From NCBI GenBank assembly GCA_964423615.1, contig CAYRFQ010000018.1:54364-118363 (forward strand): a DNA stretch of 64,000 nt, written 5' to 3'. The stretch is from CAYRFQ01 sp964423615 (GTDB taxonomy: Bacteria; Planctomycetota; Planctomycetia; Gemmatales; Gemmataceae). Position numbers and translations under genes: made by a program. Below the pieces are notes generated by a model, which was given only the letters and a program-made list of their open reading frames with translations, had not been told where the DNA came from and did no database searches. Positions 8,623 through 17,100 of the stretch are shown piece after piece; within the stretch, counting starts at the first letter, position 1, and every line of letters starts with the position of its first letter.

Positions 8623-9878
8623 GTGGTGGAGAAGTAGATAGAGATTGCGAAACAGAAGAAACAAAACCTCGAACCACCCCTCCTCCCTCGATGGTTCCAC
8701 AAAGGAATTCTGTCAGTCTCGTTATTGTCTTCTGCCAAAGGCGACTCTTAACAACCGAACCGACAAATCGATCTCGCGTGTACCCTAAGCTATCGAGACA
8801 GGCTGTTGCAGACGATCTCACAATTCTCGAATTCACCTCCTGAAAAAAGCACCAAAATCATCTTGACTTATTTTTGATGTCTACTATAAGCCTCCTCCAC
8901 ACTTTAACCCCAATTCAGGGCGCGTGAAAACAGACTGCGGACGAAGTCACCGTTCAGCCGGTGGGCTTCGTTCCAGGTATGCTTCAACGCCAAGTTCCGT
9001 GACCGACTCGTTTTCGGAGCCGGGACGGTCCAGAATCCAGAACTGCGGGGGATCACCAGTTCTGGAGGATGCTGGTAAGCGCTGGCCAAGGCCGTGCGTT
9101 GTTGCGTAATCCGCGGGATGGTATGCAAGATTTCCTTCGGATCACCTCACCGGCGTTGACTTTCGGGAAGGAAGGACTTGTGTTTCGGATGAACATCGCT
9201 CCCGAAAACCACGAGTCACTTGGGGAACTGAAGCTGGGTTAAGGAAGCAGTAGTTGGGGACAACAAGACCGTGGGAACGCGATTACCACTCTGAACTTGT
9301 TCCTCTCAGCGATAAATCAAGCGATTCGTCGCCGAATGTCGCATGGAGGCAACAAGGAACCAGTGCCGCAGCCCTTCACGGTTCGTCTGCTGCGAGGAGT
9401 CAAAATGGGGATGAAAAGCTACACTTCGCATCGGGCGTTAGCGGGCTGTGCACCTGACGCCTTCGACAATTCTCACTCGAGATTGATCCTCACTAGCAAG
9501 GATGTCTCGCGAGTTCCTGGGAAAAGCCAATGCTACCCGTCACGAATTACCTCCGAACCATCGGGTGTGACCGGAACCAGTTCCGGTCGGTTGGACAAAA
9601 TGGTCCGAAAGCGACCAGAAAACTCGGAGCGTAAAGAACTTGATGGCTGTGCAACGCTGCCGAGCCATCGCTCGGAGCCAGTAAGAAATACAAAGCGACG
9701 AACGGACACCGCACGACGAGGTTTCGCCCCGTGCGAGGGACGAGCAGTGGGCGAAACCGAGAAACGCTGGTACCAGGAAAGGATAACCATGGGAAACACA
9801 GCTCGAACGGTCCCCGCCGCGGGAGGGTTCCTCGAGTTCGGAGCCCAAAACGGGCGAAGAGAGCCCAAAAGCCCAGTC
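8623..9878 (+). other. Intergenic region with a long hairpin-rich leader, possibly a structured RNA
   Basis: About 1.25 kb without a convincing protein gene. Downstream of the promoter at 8863 there are at least five clean hairpins. They are ACGAAG/CTTCGT enclosing CACCG/CGGTG at 8941-8971; a 9-bp perfect stem at 9037-9045 and 9057-9065; GACCGGAAC/GTTCCGGTC at 9569-9588; CCGAGC/GCTCGG at 9660-9675; and a 10-bp perfect stem GGTTTCGCCC/GGGCGAAACC at 9720-9758. The secretin frame stays open upstream to 9297, but the added residues look unlike any domain and precede the signal peptide. A second possible secretin start with a good AGGA site lies at 9789. Confidence 0.45.
8863..8890 (+). promoter_or_regulatory. 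Sigma70-like promoter ahead of the structured leader
   Basis: TTGACT at 8863-8868 and TATAAG at 8885-8890 are separated by 16 bases, each one base off consensus. The element points into the hairpin-rich stretch before the secretin gene. It is the best sigma70-type match I noticed by eye in the window; transcription is inferred, not shown. Confidence 0.5.
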
Positions 9879-11999
9879 ATGAACGTGAACAGGCGAAATG
9901 AGCGCCGCCCCAAGGGCTACCGCTGCCGTCGACTGGTCGTGCTGGGCTGTATGGCGATTCTGTGTTTGGGATGGCTGGCTACCATGGCCGAAGCCCAAAC
10001 CTATCAACACTCCCCGTTGAAATTGCCTCCTCTCCAGTCCCCGGCTCCGAAAGTAAAAGGCCTACGAGGAAGGACGCCACCAGTTCCGAGCCGAGCACCG
10101 TCCCCTCGAGGACAAGCGCCGTACAGGCTTCCGGCCATGCACACCTCGGAATCAACCAGTACTTATCCGGCTCCCATGACGGTGGGCAGTTCCGGAGAGA
10201 TCGTGGAGATCTCAGGACCAATTGGGCAAATCGACCCCCAAGCATTGCCACCGCGAACGTTGCCTCCTCCAAAGGTTGTTCCCGGCGTTGTCCAATTGCC
10301 ACCGGGGCATCGTCCATTCGGAGCACCACCACGGCCGGATCCAGCCACGGTGGCCAAGTTCAACAAATACGTCGGCCGCATCGCTGACACCGAACAAAAT
10401 CTGACGCTTGAGGTGACTCGAACTCGGCTTCTCCGCCTGAAACAACCACCTCTACGGGTCCAACTGGGCAACGATGGAGTCGCTGGGTACACCATCATTA
10501 CACCTCGTGAAATTCTGTTGCAGGGTAAATCCGTTGGCTCTACCGACCTACGGTTGTGGTTTGGGGATGCCGACAACATCGAAAAACAAACTGTCCTGAC
10601 GTACAACCTTCGAGTCGTCCCTGACCCGGAAGAACGAAAACGCCTGCAGATGATCTATAATCAACTGGCGGACGAAATTAACACTCAGTTCAAAGACTGT
10701 AACGTCTGCCTGACGCTCGTCGGAGACAAGGTTGTTGTCGACGGTGATGCCCACAGCGCGGTCGAGGCTCGCGACATCTTGAACATCGTCCGCGACAATG
10801 CTCCCGATCCGAACGACCTCCGATCCCAGAAACCGCCAACACGAACCATTCCGTTTGACCGAACGGCCACTCAGCCTCAACCGGGTGACCCGGAACAAAG
10901 CGATCTGGTTCCTCCGGGACTTGACCGATACGACGCCACGGGTGCTCCTTTCATCATTAACCGGTTGCGCGTTCCCGGACCTCAGCAAGTCATGTTGCGA
11001 GTCGTTGTTGCCGAGGTCAGCCGCACAGCAGCTCGAAGCATCGGGATGAACTTCACTCTGCTCAACAGTGACGGGGTCGCCTATGTAGCCAACAGCACCG
11101 GCTCGATCGCTACGGGTGGCCTCGCTCCTTCGTTCCAGGGCAACGGCGTCGGGGGTGGACTGGGCTTGTTCAACTTCACGACGAACAGCTTCGGTATCCC
11201 ACCGATCGCCGGATTACCAACGGGGGCTGGCGGCTTCAATAACCTGCCCACGGCCTTAGATAACGGTCGCATTCGTTTGGCCATCAGCGCTCTGCGGGAC
11301 TTGAATTACGCCAAGTCGCTGGTCGACACGAACCTGGTGACCCTTAACGGGCAAACGGCGAATCTCCAAGCTGGGGGTGAGTTCCCTGTTCCGATCGTGA
11401 CAGGTTTCACGGCTGCAGGATTGCAAGGGGTTAGCTTTGTTCCTTTCGGCGTCCAGCTTAACTTCACTCCGTTCTTGACCGACCGTGATTTGGTCCGTCT
11501 TGTCATCAATGCATCGGTGAGCAGCCGTGATATTTCGGCTGGTAACACCACGATCGGCAATACAGCCGTCCCGAGTTTGTCGAGCCGGAATTTCCAGACG
11601 ACTGTCGAACTCCGAGAAGGCCAAACGTTAGCCATTGCGGGCCTGAGTCAAAACAACTCCGGTGCCGACGCCAAACGGGTTCCTTTGTTCGGCGACTTAC
11701 CGATCCTGGCAAACTTGACCGGTTTCAGTCGAATCACCACAGGCGAGCAGGAGTTGGTCGTGCTGATCACACCAGAGTTGGTACAGCCGATGGAGCATCA
11801 CGAAATTCCTCCGTTGCCTGGTTCCGATTTGTTCGAACCGGACGACATCGAGTTCTACCTCTGGGGACGCATCGAAAGTCACAACCCAGTCGATTACCGA
11901 AGTCCCATTCGAACCGACTGGCACCGCATCAAGCAGTTCTATCAGATGGAACGAGCTTACGTTGTTGGGCCAACGGGCCACGGAACGTGTGATGAGTGA
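9879..11999 (+). CDS. CpaC-like secretin (type II/III secretion family, pilus-assembly N-domain)
   Basis: Outer-membrane secretin-type channel protein, 706 residues from the ATG at 9879, with a signal peptide (about residues 20-40, LVVLGCMAILCLGWLATMAEA). A proline-rich linker follows, then a pilus-assembly N-terminal domain near residues 165-250 and a BON-like segment near 255-300 (VCLTLVGDKVVVDGDAHS). A secretin domain runs from about residue 360 (INRLRVPGPQQVMLRVVVAE) to 640 (ELVVLITPELV). This order matches CpaC/RcpA secretins of Tad-type pili. An alternative start at 9789 has a better ribosome site but puts 30 odd residues before the signal peptide. The next two genes encode small exported proteins and may act with it. 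Confidence 0.88.
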   Translation: MNVNRRNERRPKGYRCRRLVVLGCMAILCLGWLATMAEAQTYQHSPLKLPPLQSPAPKVKGLRGRTPPVPSRAPSPRGQAPYRLPAMHTSESTSTYPAPMTVGSSGEIVEISGPIGQIDPQALPPRTLPPPKVVPGVVQLPPGHRPFGAPPRPDPATVAKFNKYVGRIADTEQNLTLEVTRTRLLRLKQPPLRVQLGNDGVAGYTIITPREILLQGKSVGSTDLRLWFGDADNIEKQTVLTYNLRVVPDPEERKRLQMIYNQLADEINTQFKDCNVCLTLVGDKVVVDGDAHSAVEARDILNIVRDNAPDPNDLRSQKPPTRTIPFDRTATQPQPGDPEQSDLVPPGLDRYDATGAPFIINRLRVPGPQQVMLRVVVAEVSRTAARSIGMNFTLLNSDGVAYVANSTGSIATGGLAPSFQGNGVGGGLGLFNFTTNSFGIPPIAGLPTGAGGFNNLPTALDNGRIRLAISALRDLNYAKSLVDTNLVTLNGQTANLQAGGEFPVPIVTGFTAAGLQGVSFVPFGVQLNFTPFLTDRDLVRLVINASVSSRDISAGNTTIGNTAVPSLSSRNFQTTVELREGQTLAIAGLSQNNSGADAKRVPLFGDLPILANLTGFSRITTGEQELVVLITPELVQPMEHHEIPPLPGSDLFEPDDIEFYLWGRIESHNPVDYRSPIRTDWHRIKQFYQMERAYVVGPTGHGTCDE

Positions 12000-12008
12000 T
12001 CGACACAG

Positions 12009-12040
12009 TCAAGAGTCCAGAGATGAGAGTCCAGAGACAG
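12009..12040 (+). repeat. Period-7 simple repeat (AGAGTCCAGAGATG-type)
   Basis: A 14-base unit, AGAGTCCAGAGATG then AGAGTCCAGAGACA, is repeated in tandem just after the secretin stop. It reads as degenerate heptamers. Similar period-7 tracts occur at 12885-12948, 48384-48418 and 48498-48559. Confidence 0.6.
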
Positions 12041-12134
12041 CAAACTCCGTCTCTGGTCCTCTTGTCTTCTATTGCGGTTTGAAACACCAAAGTTCACTCG
12101 CACCCCGGACTTTTCCGGGAAGAGGGAAATTAAC

Positions 12135-12851
12135 ATGGACATAGTGAATCTCACCAACAAACACGCCAGCAAAGTCTCGCTGCATTACAGGCGAGCCGGT
12201 CTCTTGTTGGCAGTTGTGGTTTCTTGTGCGATCTCGCCCGCCATGCCCAGCACAGCCAAGGCCTGGTCGGGATGTAACTCGGGTTGGTGTGGCTTCAGCG
12301 GCTCCCATCATCTGGCCCTGCAAGCGGCTCCACGCGGGTCGTTCGTGAATAAATTCATTGAGATCCAAGCCAACAAGGCAGAACCCCTTGACTTCGTGTT
12401 TTACGGTGACGAGTGGTACAAGGGCGGAACCCAGCTAGGTCCGTATGGTCGTTACCACGTTGGGGAAGTGGCTAAACGCCTTCCCAAAGTCCCGTTTCCG
12501 GTGGTACTCGAACCACACATCGATCCAGCCGTCAATGCGACCCGTCGCAAGGTTCTTGTCGACGCCCTCACGCATCTGGGGATTACCGACGCCGAAATTC
12601 GTGTTGTGATCGCATACCCACCATCCGAGGACCTTCGTGGGGATGACATCGAACGCCACAATGTGAATCGCGACCAACAACTGTACGGCAACAACTACTT
12701 CAACGGCCTGAGGGGCATTGGCTTCGGAGGCATCGGTGGAGGCGGCTTCGGACGATTCGGTGGCTTCGGGTTCGGCGGCTTCGGACGATTCGGCGGCTTT
12801 GGGTTCGGCGGCCTTGGCGGGTTCAATCGACCTCTGTTTCCTGGATTCTAG
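12135..12851 (+). CDS. Secreted protein with glycine-rich GFG repeat tail
   Basis: Function not recognised. The ATG at 12135, preceded by AGAGGGAAATTAAC, gives 238 residues with a signal peptide (LLLAVVVSCAISPAMPSTAKA) and a mature start rich in Trp, Gly and Cys (WSGCNSGWCG). The middle (about 75-190) has mixed alpha/beta composition and could be a small domain. The last 45 residues are tandem GGFGRFGGFGFG units, which look like a surface or self-associating region. It lies between the secretin and the TPR lipoprotein on the same strand, so a pilus or envelope role is plausible but inferred. Confidence 0.75.
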   Translation: MDIVNLTNKHASKVSLHYRRAGLLLAVVVSCAISPAMPSTAKAWSGCNSGWCGFSGSHHLALQAAPRGSFVNKFIEIQANKAEPLDFVFYGDEWYKGGTQLGPYGRYHVGEVAKRLPKVPFPVVLEPHIDPAVNATRRKVLVDALTHLGITDAEIRVVIAYPPSEDLRGDDIERHNVNRDQQLYGNNYFNGLRGIGFGGIGGGGFGRFGGFGFGGFGRFGGFGFGGLGGFNRPLFPGF

Positions 12852-12884
12852 CAAAGTAAGAAGGCGGAAGGCAGAAAAGACAAC

Positions 12885-12948
12885 AGTTCATCCTTCTGCC
12901 CCGCTTTCAACTTTTCACCTTCTGCCTTTCACCTTTCTTTAGAGAGGA
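12885..12948 (+). repeat. Degenerate CCTTCTG/CTTTCAC heptamer tract
   Basis: A pyrimidine-rich stretch between two genes made of seven-base steps such as CTTTTCA, CCTTCTG, CCTTTCA. Part of it can pair with the purine-rich GGCAGAA just upstream. Confidence 0.45.
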
Positions 12949-12955
12949 TCGAGTT

Positions 12956-14068
12956 ATGAGTCGGCGTCCACGATCTGCACCACCGACCAGGAACCACGAC
13001 GCTCGGGCAAACTGGAGCAACTCAAAGTCGATGCGTGTGGTGCTCTTGCTCGCTTTGGTAGGAATCACCTGCGTCTCGGGTTGCGTGAATTCCATACCAT
13101 TCGTTTCGGGGTTCGCTGGCGAGACCAAGGAAGAACCAGAGCTTCCTCCCCACGAGGCCGCCAAGCTTCGCCTCAAGACCGCAGACGTCATGCTCAAACA
13201 GAACAAACTCGCAGAAGCGTTGGAACTCTATCTGGGGGCTCGCCACGCTCAAGACTCTCTGAAGATTGCCCACAAAATCGCTTTGCTCTACGATCGTCTC
13301 GGCCACACGGAATCCGCCGAGCGAGAGTACAGACGGGCTATTGAAGAACGGCCCAACGATTCCAGCGTAGCGAACAGCTACGGCCGGTTCTATTACGACA
13401 GACGCCAATGGGCCAAGGCCGAGAAGCAATTTCGGCGGGCTCTTGAGTTGGCGAACAATGAAAACCAATCACTCTGGCAGAAAGTTGGACTCGCGAAGAA
13501 GAAACCGAAGTCGAAAATCAGGCACTTGAAAGCCCTCGCTTGGAATAACCTGGGGCTCGCTCTGGCTCAACAACGTAAATACAAAGAAAGTTTCAAAGCC
13601 TTTGCTCAAGCGGTTCCACCTGCCGCAGCCCACAGCAATCTGGCCTTCATTCTCACCGCCCAAGGCGACCACGCGGCAGCCATGCGGGAGTACCGGAAAG
13701 CCCTCCACATCAATCCTGAACTCGAGGTGGCGAAACTCGCTTTGAAGAAGTTGCAAAATAGAGTGGTTTCGGATAACGCCAGTATCACCCCTGTGCATAA
13801 CAACGACGGACTCCCGCGTTCTGAGTCCTTGAGTAAGGCCGGCCAACGCACTCCCAACACTTTGCCTGAAGTTGATGGCTCGAATGGGAGGAGTCCTGCA
13901 AGTCAAACGGAACACCACTCCGCACGTATTCGTGGGTCTTCGCCACGCGTGCTTGTCCCGTCCCGTTTGCCCTCAGGGAGGAGGGTGGAAATGCCTCGGT
14001 TACCACCGAGAACCAACGCCGAAGAGTTACAGCGCCACCCAACACACCTCCCGAGTCGAAACAACTAA
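12956..14068 (+). CDS. TPR-repeat lipoprotein
   Basis: The 370-residue product has an N-terminal signal with a lipobox (VSGC near residue 42), so it should be a lipid-anchored envelope protein. Tetratricopeptide repeats run from about residue 68 to 265 (AEALELYLGARHA, ESAEREYRRAIEERP, AKAEKQFRRALEL, AAMREYRKALHINPE). The C-terminal 100 residues are low-complexity, rich in Ser, Arg and Pro. The ribosome site AGAGAGGATCGAG sits just before the ATG. TPR lipoproteins of this kind accompany Tad/CpaC secretins as assembly factors, and the position after the secretin fits that role. Confidence 0.82.
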   Translation: MSRRPRSAPPTRNHDARANWSNSKSMRVVLLLALVGITCVSGCVNSIPFVSGFAGETKEEPELPPHEAAKLRLKTADVMLKQNKLAEALELYLGARHAQDSLKIAHKIALLYDRLGHTESAEREYRRAIEERPNDSSVANSYGRFYYDRRQWAKAEKQFRRALELANNENQSLWQKVGLAKKKPKSKIRHLKALAWNNLGLALAQQRKYKESFKAFAQAVPPAAAHSNLAFILTAQGDHAAAMREYRKALHINPELEVAKLALKKLQNRVVSDNASITPVHNNDGLPRSESLSKAGQRTPNTLPEVDGSNGRSPASQTEHHSARIRGSSPRVLVPSRLPSGRRVEMPRLPPRTNAEELQRHPTHLPSRNN

Positions 14069-14156
14069 GGGCCAATGGAAGAAGTCAGACGTACGAACTA
14101 TTTTCTTCATCATCCCTCTGCCTTCTTCCCTCCTTCCTTCTTCGTCCTTACCGCCC

Positions 14157-17100
14157 CTACTTCCCGGATTTACGCAGCCACGGAGTGTACCCTTTAGCTG
14201 TGGCGGTGACAATCCACTGTCCCCCCGGCAGCACGACCGCCGCTTCGATTTTTCTCTCCGTTTTGCCGTGTGCCAATTCCACCCCAGTTTCCGCGTCGAA
14301 GAGTTGCAAACAGGTATGCTCTGTCTCTTGAGGACCATTAAAGTAGATAACCCGGCTTACGCAGAGGAGGTACTTTCCATCACCGGAGAAGTGGTTCAAG
14401 GTACTTTCATCACCTCGAAGATCGAGCTTATGAACTCTGGAAAAATTCGGTCTTCCAAGCGCGTAAACCACCACTTGCCTGGGTCTGGTCGGGCTTCCCA
14501 TGGCAAACTTTTTCCCGTCCTCAGAGACCCCGACAGTTCTCCAGTTCCGCACTGGAGGCAATCGAATACCCTCAATCGGGCCGCCTGAGTGATACAATTT
14601 GTCATGAGTGTAGGCGTAATAACCCTTCTCGGTGCTCCGCAGGACCTGAGGACGATTGCCTTTGCCCGAAAACAAAGTGTTCATCGTGTGCTTTCCCTTG
14701 ATCCCCCGCTTCACGCGAACCACCCTCCAGTCCTCATCGGTCCTCTTGCTAGACACCGCCAAGTCAAGAATCCGGCCTTTTGAACCTACACACCCTTGCC
14801 AACAATAGCCGATCCCCTTCCATCGCCGCCCAACAGGCGTTTTGCCATGCAGGTGGACCACGTAAAGAACGAGTGGCTGGTCGTCGTGGACCAATAGACA
14901 CGTGCTGTCGGGAGAAAACGTGAGCTTGGCAGAACTCTGTTGGTAAGCACTGAGCTTCAACGTGCGGCTCTTTTTGGTCTTACGGTCGTACACGTACAGG
15001 GAAGCCCGCTGCCGCGCCCAAAACGCCAGATATCTTCCGTCAGGCGAAGAAGTCATCGAGTTGGGGGAAAACAATCCCAACGGCACGGTCTTGCCTGCAA
15101 CCAATGTCGCCACGGTGGAGTTTTTGGCTCTCGGATTGGGGTTCGAGACTTCTTCGGTCTCCCGGAGCTTCCACCGAAGCCACCCTTCTTTGGTGCAAGC
15201 AAGGAGCTGACCGTTCGCTGAACTGAAGGCCACTGTAGTGATTGGTTGGGGCACTTTAACCTGAAACAACTTGTTACCATCGCGAGGTGAAAGAAGGTAA
15301 ATCGAATCCCATTGGAATTCCGTTCCCTTCGGCAGGCGGTCGCCCTTACGAGCATGGCAAATGACCACCTTTCCATTTGCAGACAGACGAACCGAAAGCA
15401 ACTGGTCCTCGTCTGCCTTGAATGTCCAGTTTTTGACGAGTTCTCGATCTTTCAATTGGTAGCGGGCAGCGACAGGCCCTTCAGTCGATCCCCACGCGGC
15501 TCCCACGTCGGGGGAGACACTCCACCCGTCCTGGAATTGAGCGGTCTTCACGTCGATCGAGGTTCGCTTCCCGTTCGCAAAGTGGGAAATCAGGTTCGTG
15601 TCCCAAACCCAAAAGTCCTCCGCGTCAATAACGCTTAGACCGAGGGGTGACGTTGCTTTCTGCTCCACAAAGATGACATACGGGGCCAGAGTTTCCTGGT
15701 TACTGGCTTTGGCCAAAAGCCATCCGTCCGAGTTCTTCTTCCGGCCCAACAGAAAAACGGTCTTACCGTCAGGAGTAAAGGCCCCAGAGACCAAGTTCTC
15801 GAATGGAAACGATCGTGCTTTTGGGACTGATCCCGAAACGTCCACGATGTACTGTGTTTTAGAGCCCTTACCGCAAACTAGCAGGTGTCGTGAATCTTGC
15901 GAAAAACAGAAACTGGGCGGCGATCCCACAAACTGGGAAAGTGTTACGCCCCGCGTTTCTCCGCTCTGTGGGTTCAACAGGATCACCTTTTTCTCCGAGG
16001 CATCCCAACACGCATAGCATTGCCCCGATGGAGAAATGGCCGAAGTCAGCGTCGGCCTTTTAGCCAACGACAGTTTTTCGGATTTGTCGGAAGCGTAACC
16101 TGGTCCTTGACCAGCCGGATCGAAGGATTCCACCTTTGCCAGCTTGATGGTTTCGCGTTCCACGGAATTCGAGGTCAGTCGATAAAGCGTCTTGGTGTCT
16201 TCTCGAAAATCAAGCCGATCGCTCCAGTTCACTTTTTTCTGGAACACCTCAGTTCCGTCCGCGACTCGAAAGATGCGGATCACCCTGTGTTCGATTGTCC
16301 CAGCGTTAGGGTTGGTTTGGCGAAATTTGTGGGCCATTGAAACGACGTATTTTCCTTCGGGCGTGAACCGGCTCTGGCGTAAAGACTCTTCAATAGACTT
16401 TTGCCATTTACGAACCATGCCCGACTCGCTGAGGGTGTACATGACGAGGACGTCGGGATTGTCGCGATAACCCACAACTGCCAAGGAGCCGTCGGGAGAA
16501 ATGTCTGTCGTCTCACGGGAAAAGCGGGTCGCAAACAGCCGCCTGATTTTATTTTTGACCCAGTGCGTGTGCTCCAGCCCACCAACGGAAAACTCGGTGT
16601 CACTCGTGACCCGCAGAAACTGCGGAAACCCTCCGTCTGTGGACAGTAACTCAGTTCGCTCGGAAAGGCCGTCCGGACCGAACTCGTATTTGCGGACGAA
16701 CCACCTTCGCCGGGGTCTTGTGCCGTGGAGTAAGTAAAAAGATTTGTCGCCCACGAAGCAACCATCGTGCACGTATGGCAAGTCGATTGGAATGGGTTTA
16801 GTCTTCTTGTTGAGGGAAAGCACGTAGGCAGAGTCGGCCAGCCCCGAATAGACGAAGAGACGGTCGGAACCGGGAGAAAACTTCACCTCCGGCACATTCG
16901 TTTTTTCGTAACCCTCCAACGTCCATGTCTGGTCCGACTTGGTCTCCAAGTCGATGATCTTGACTTGCTTGTTTGCGTTGTCCCAGGCGGCAACGTGGCG
17001 TCCGGAAGGCGAAACTCGGAGGGGCCGCAGTGTGCCCAGGGTGAGGCGTTTCGGTTTGTTGACAGGAGACTGGTTAGTTTTGTTCTTGTCCGAAACACCT

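Noticed and set aside
9297..9788. N-terminal 164-residue extension of the secretin
   Set aside because: It precedes the signal peptide, has no domain-like sequence, and coincides with hairpin-forming DNA.
8863..9788. RNase P RNA, tmRNA or group II intron
   Set aside because: I looked for the conserved cores (GAGGAAAGTC, the tmRNA ends, intron domain V) and did not find them.
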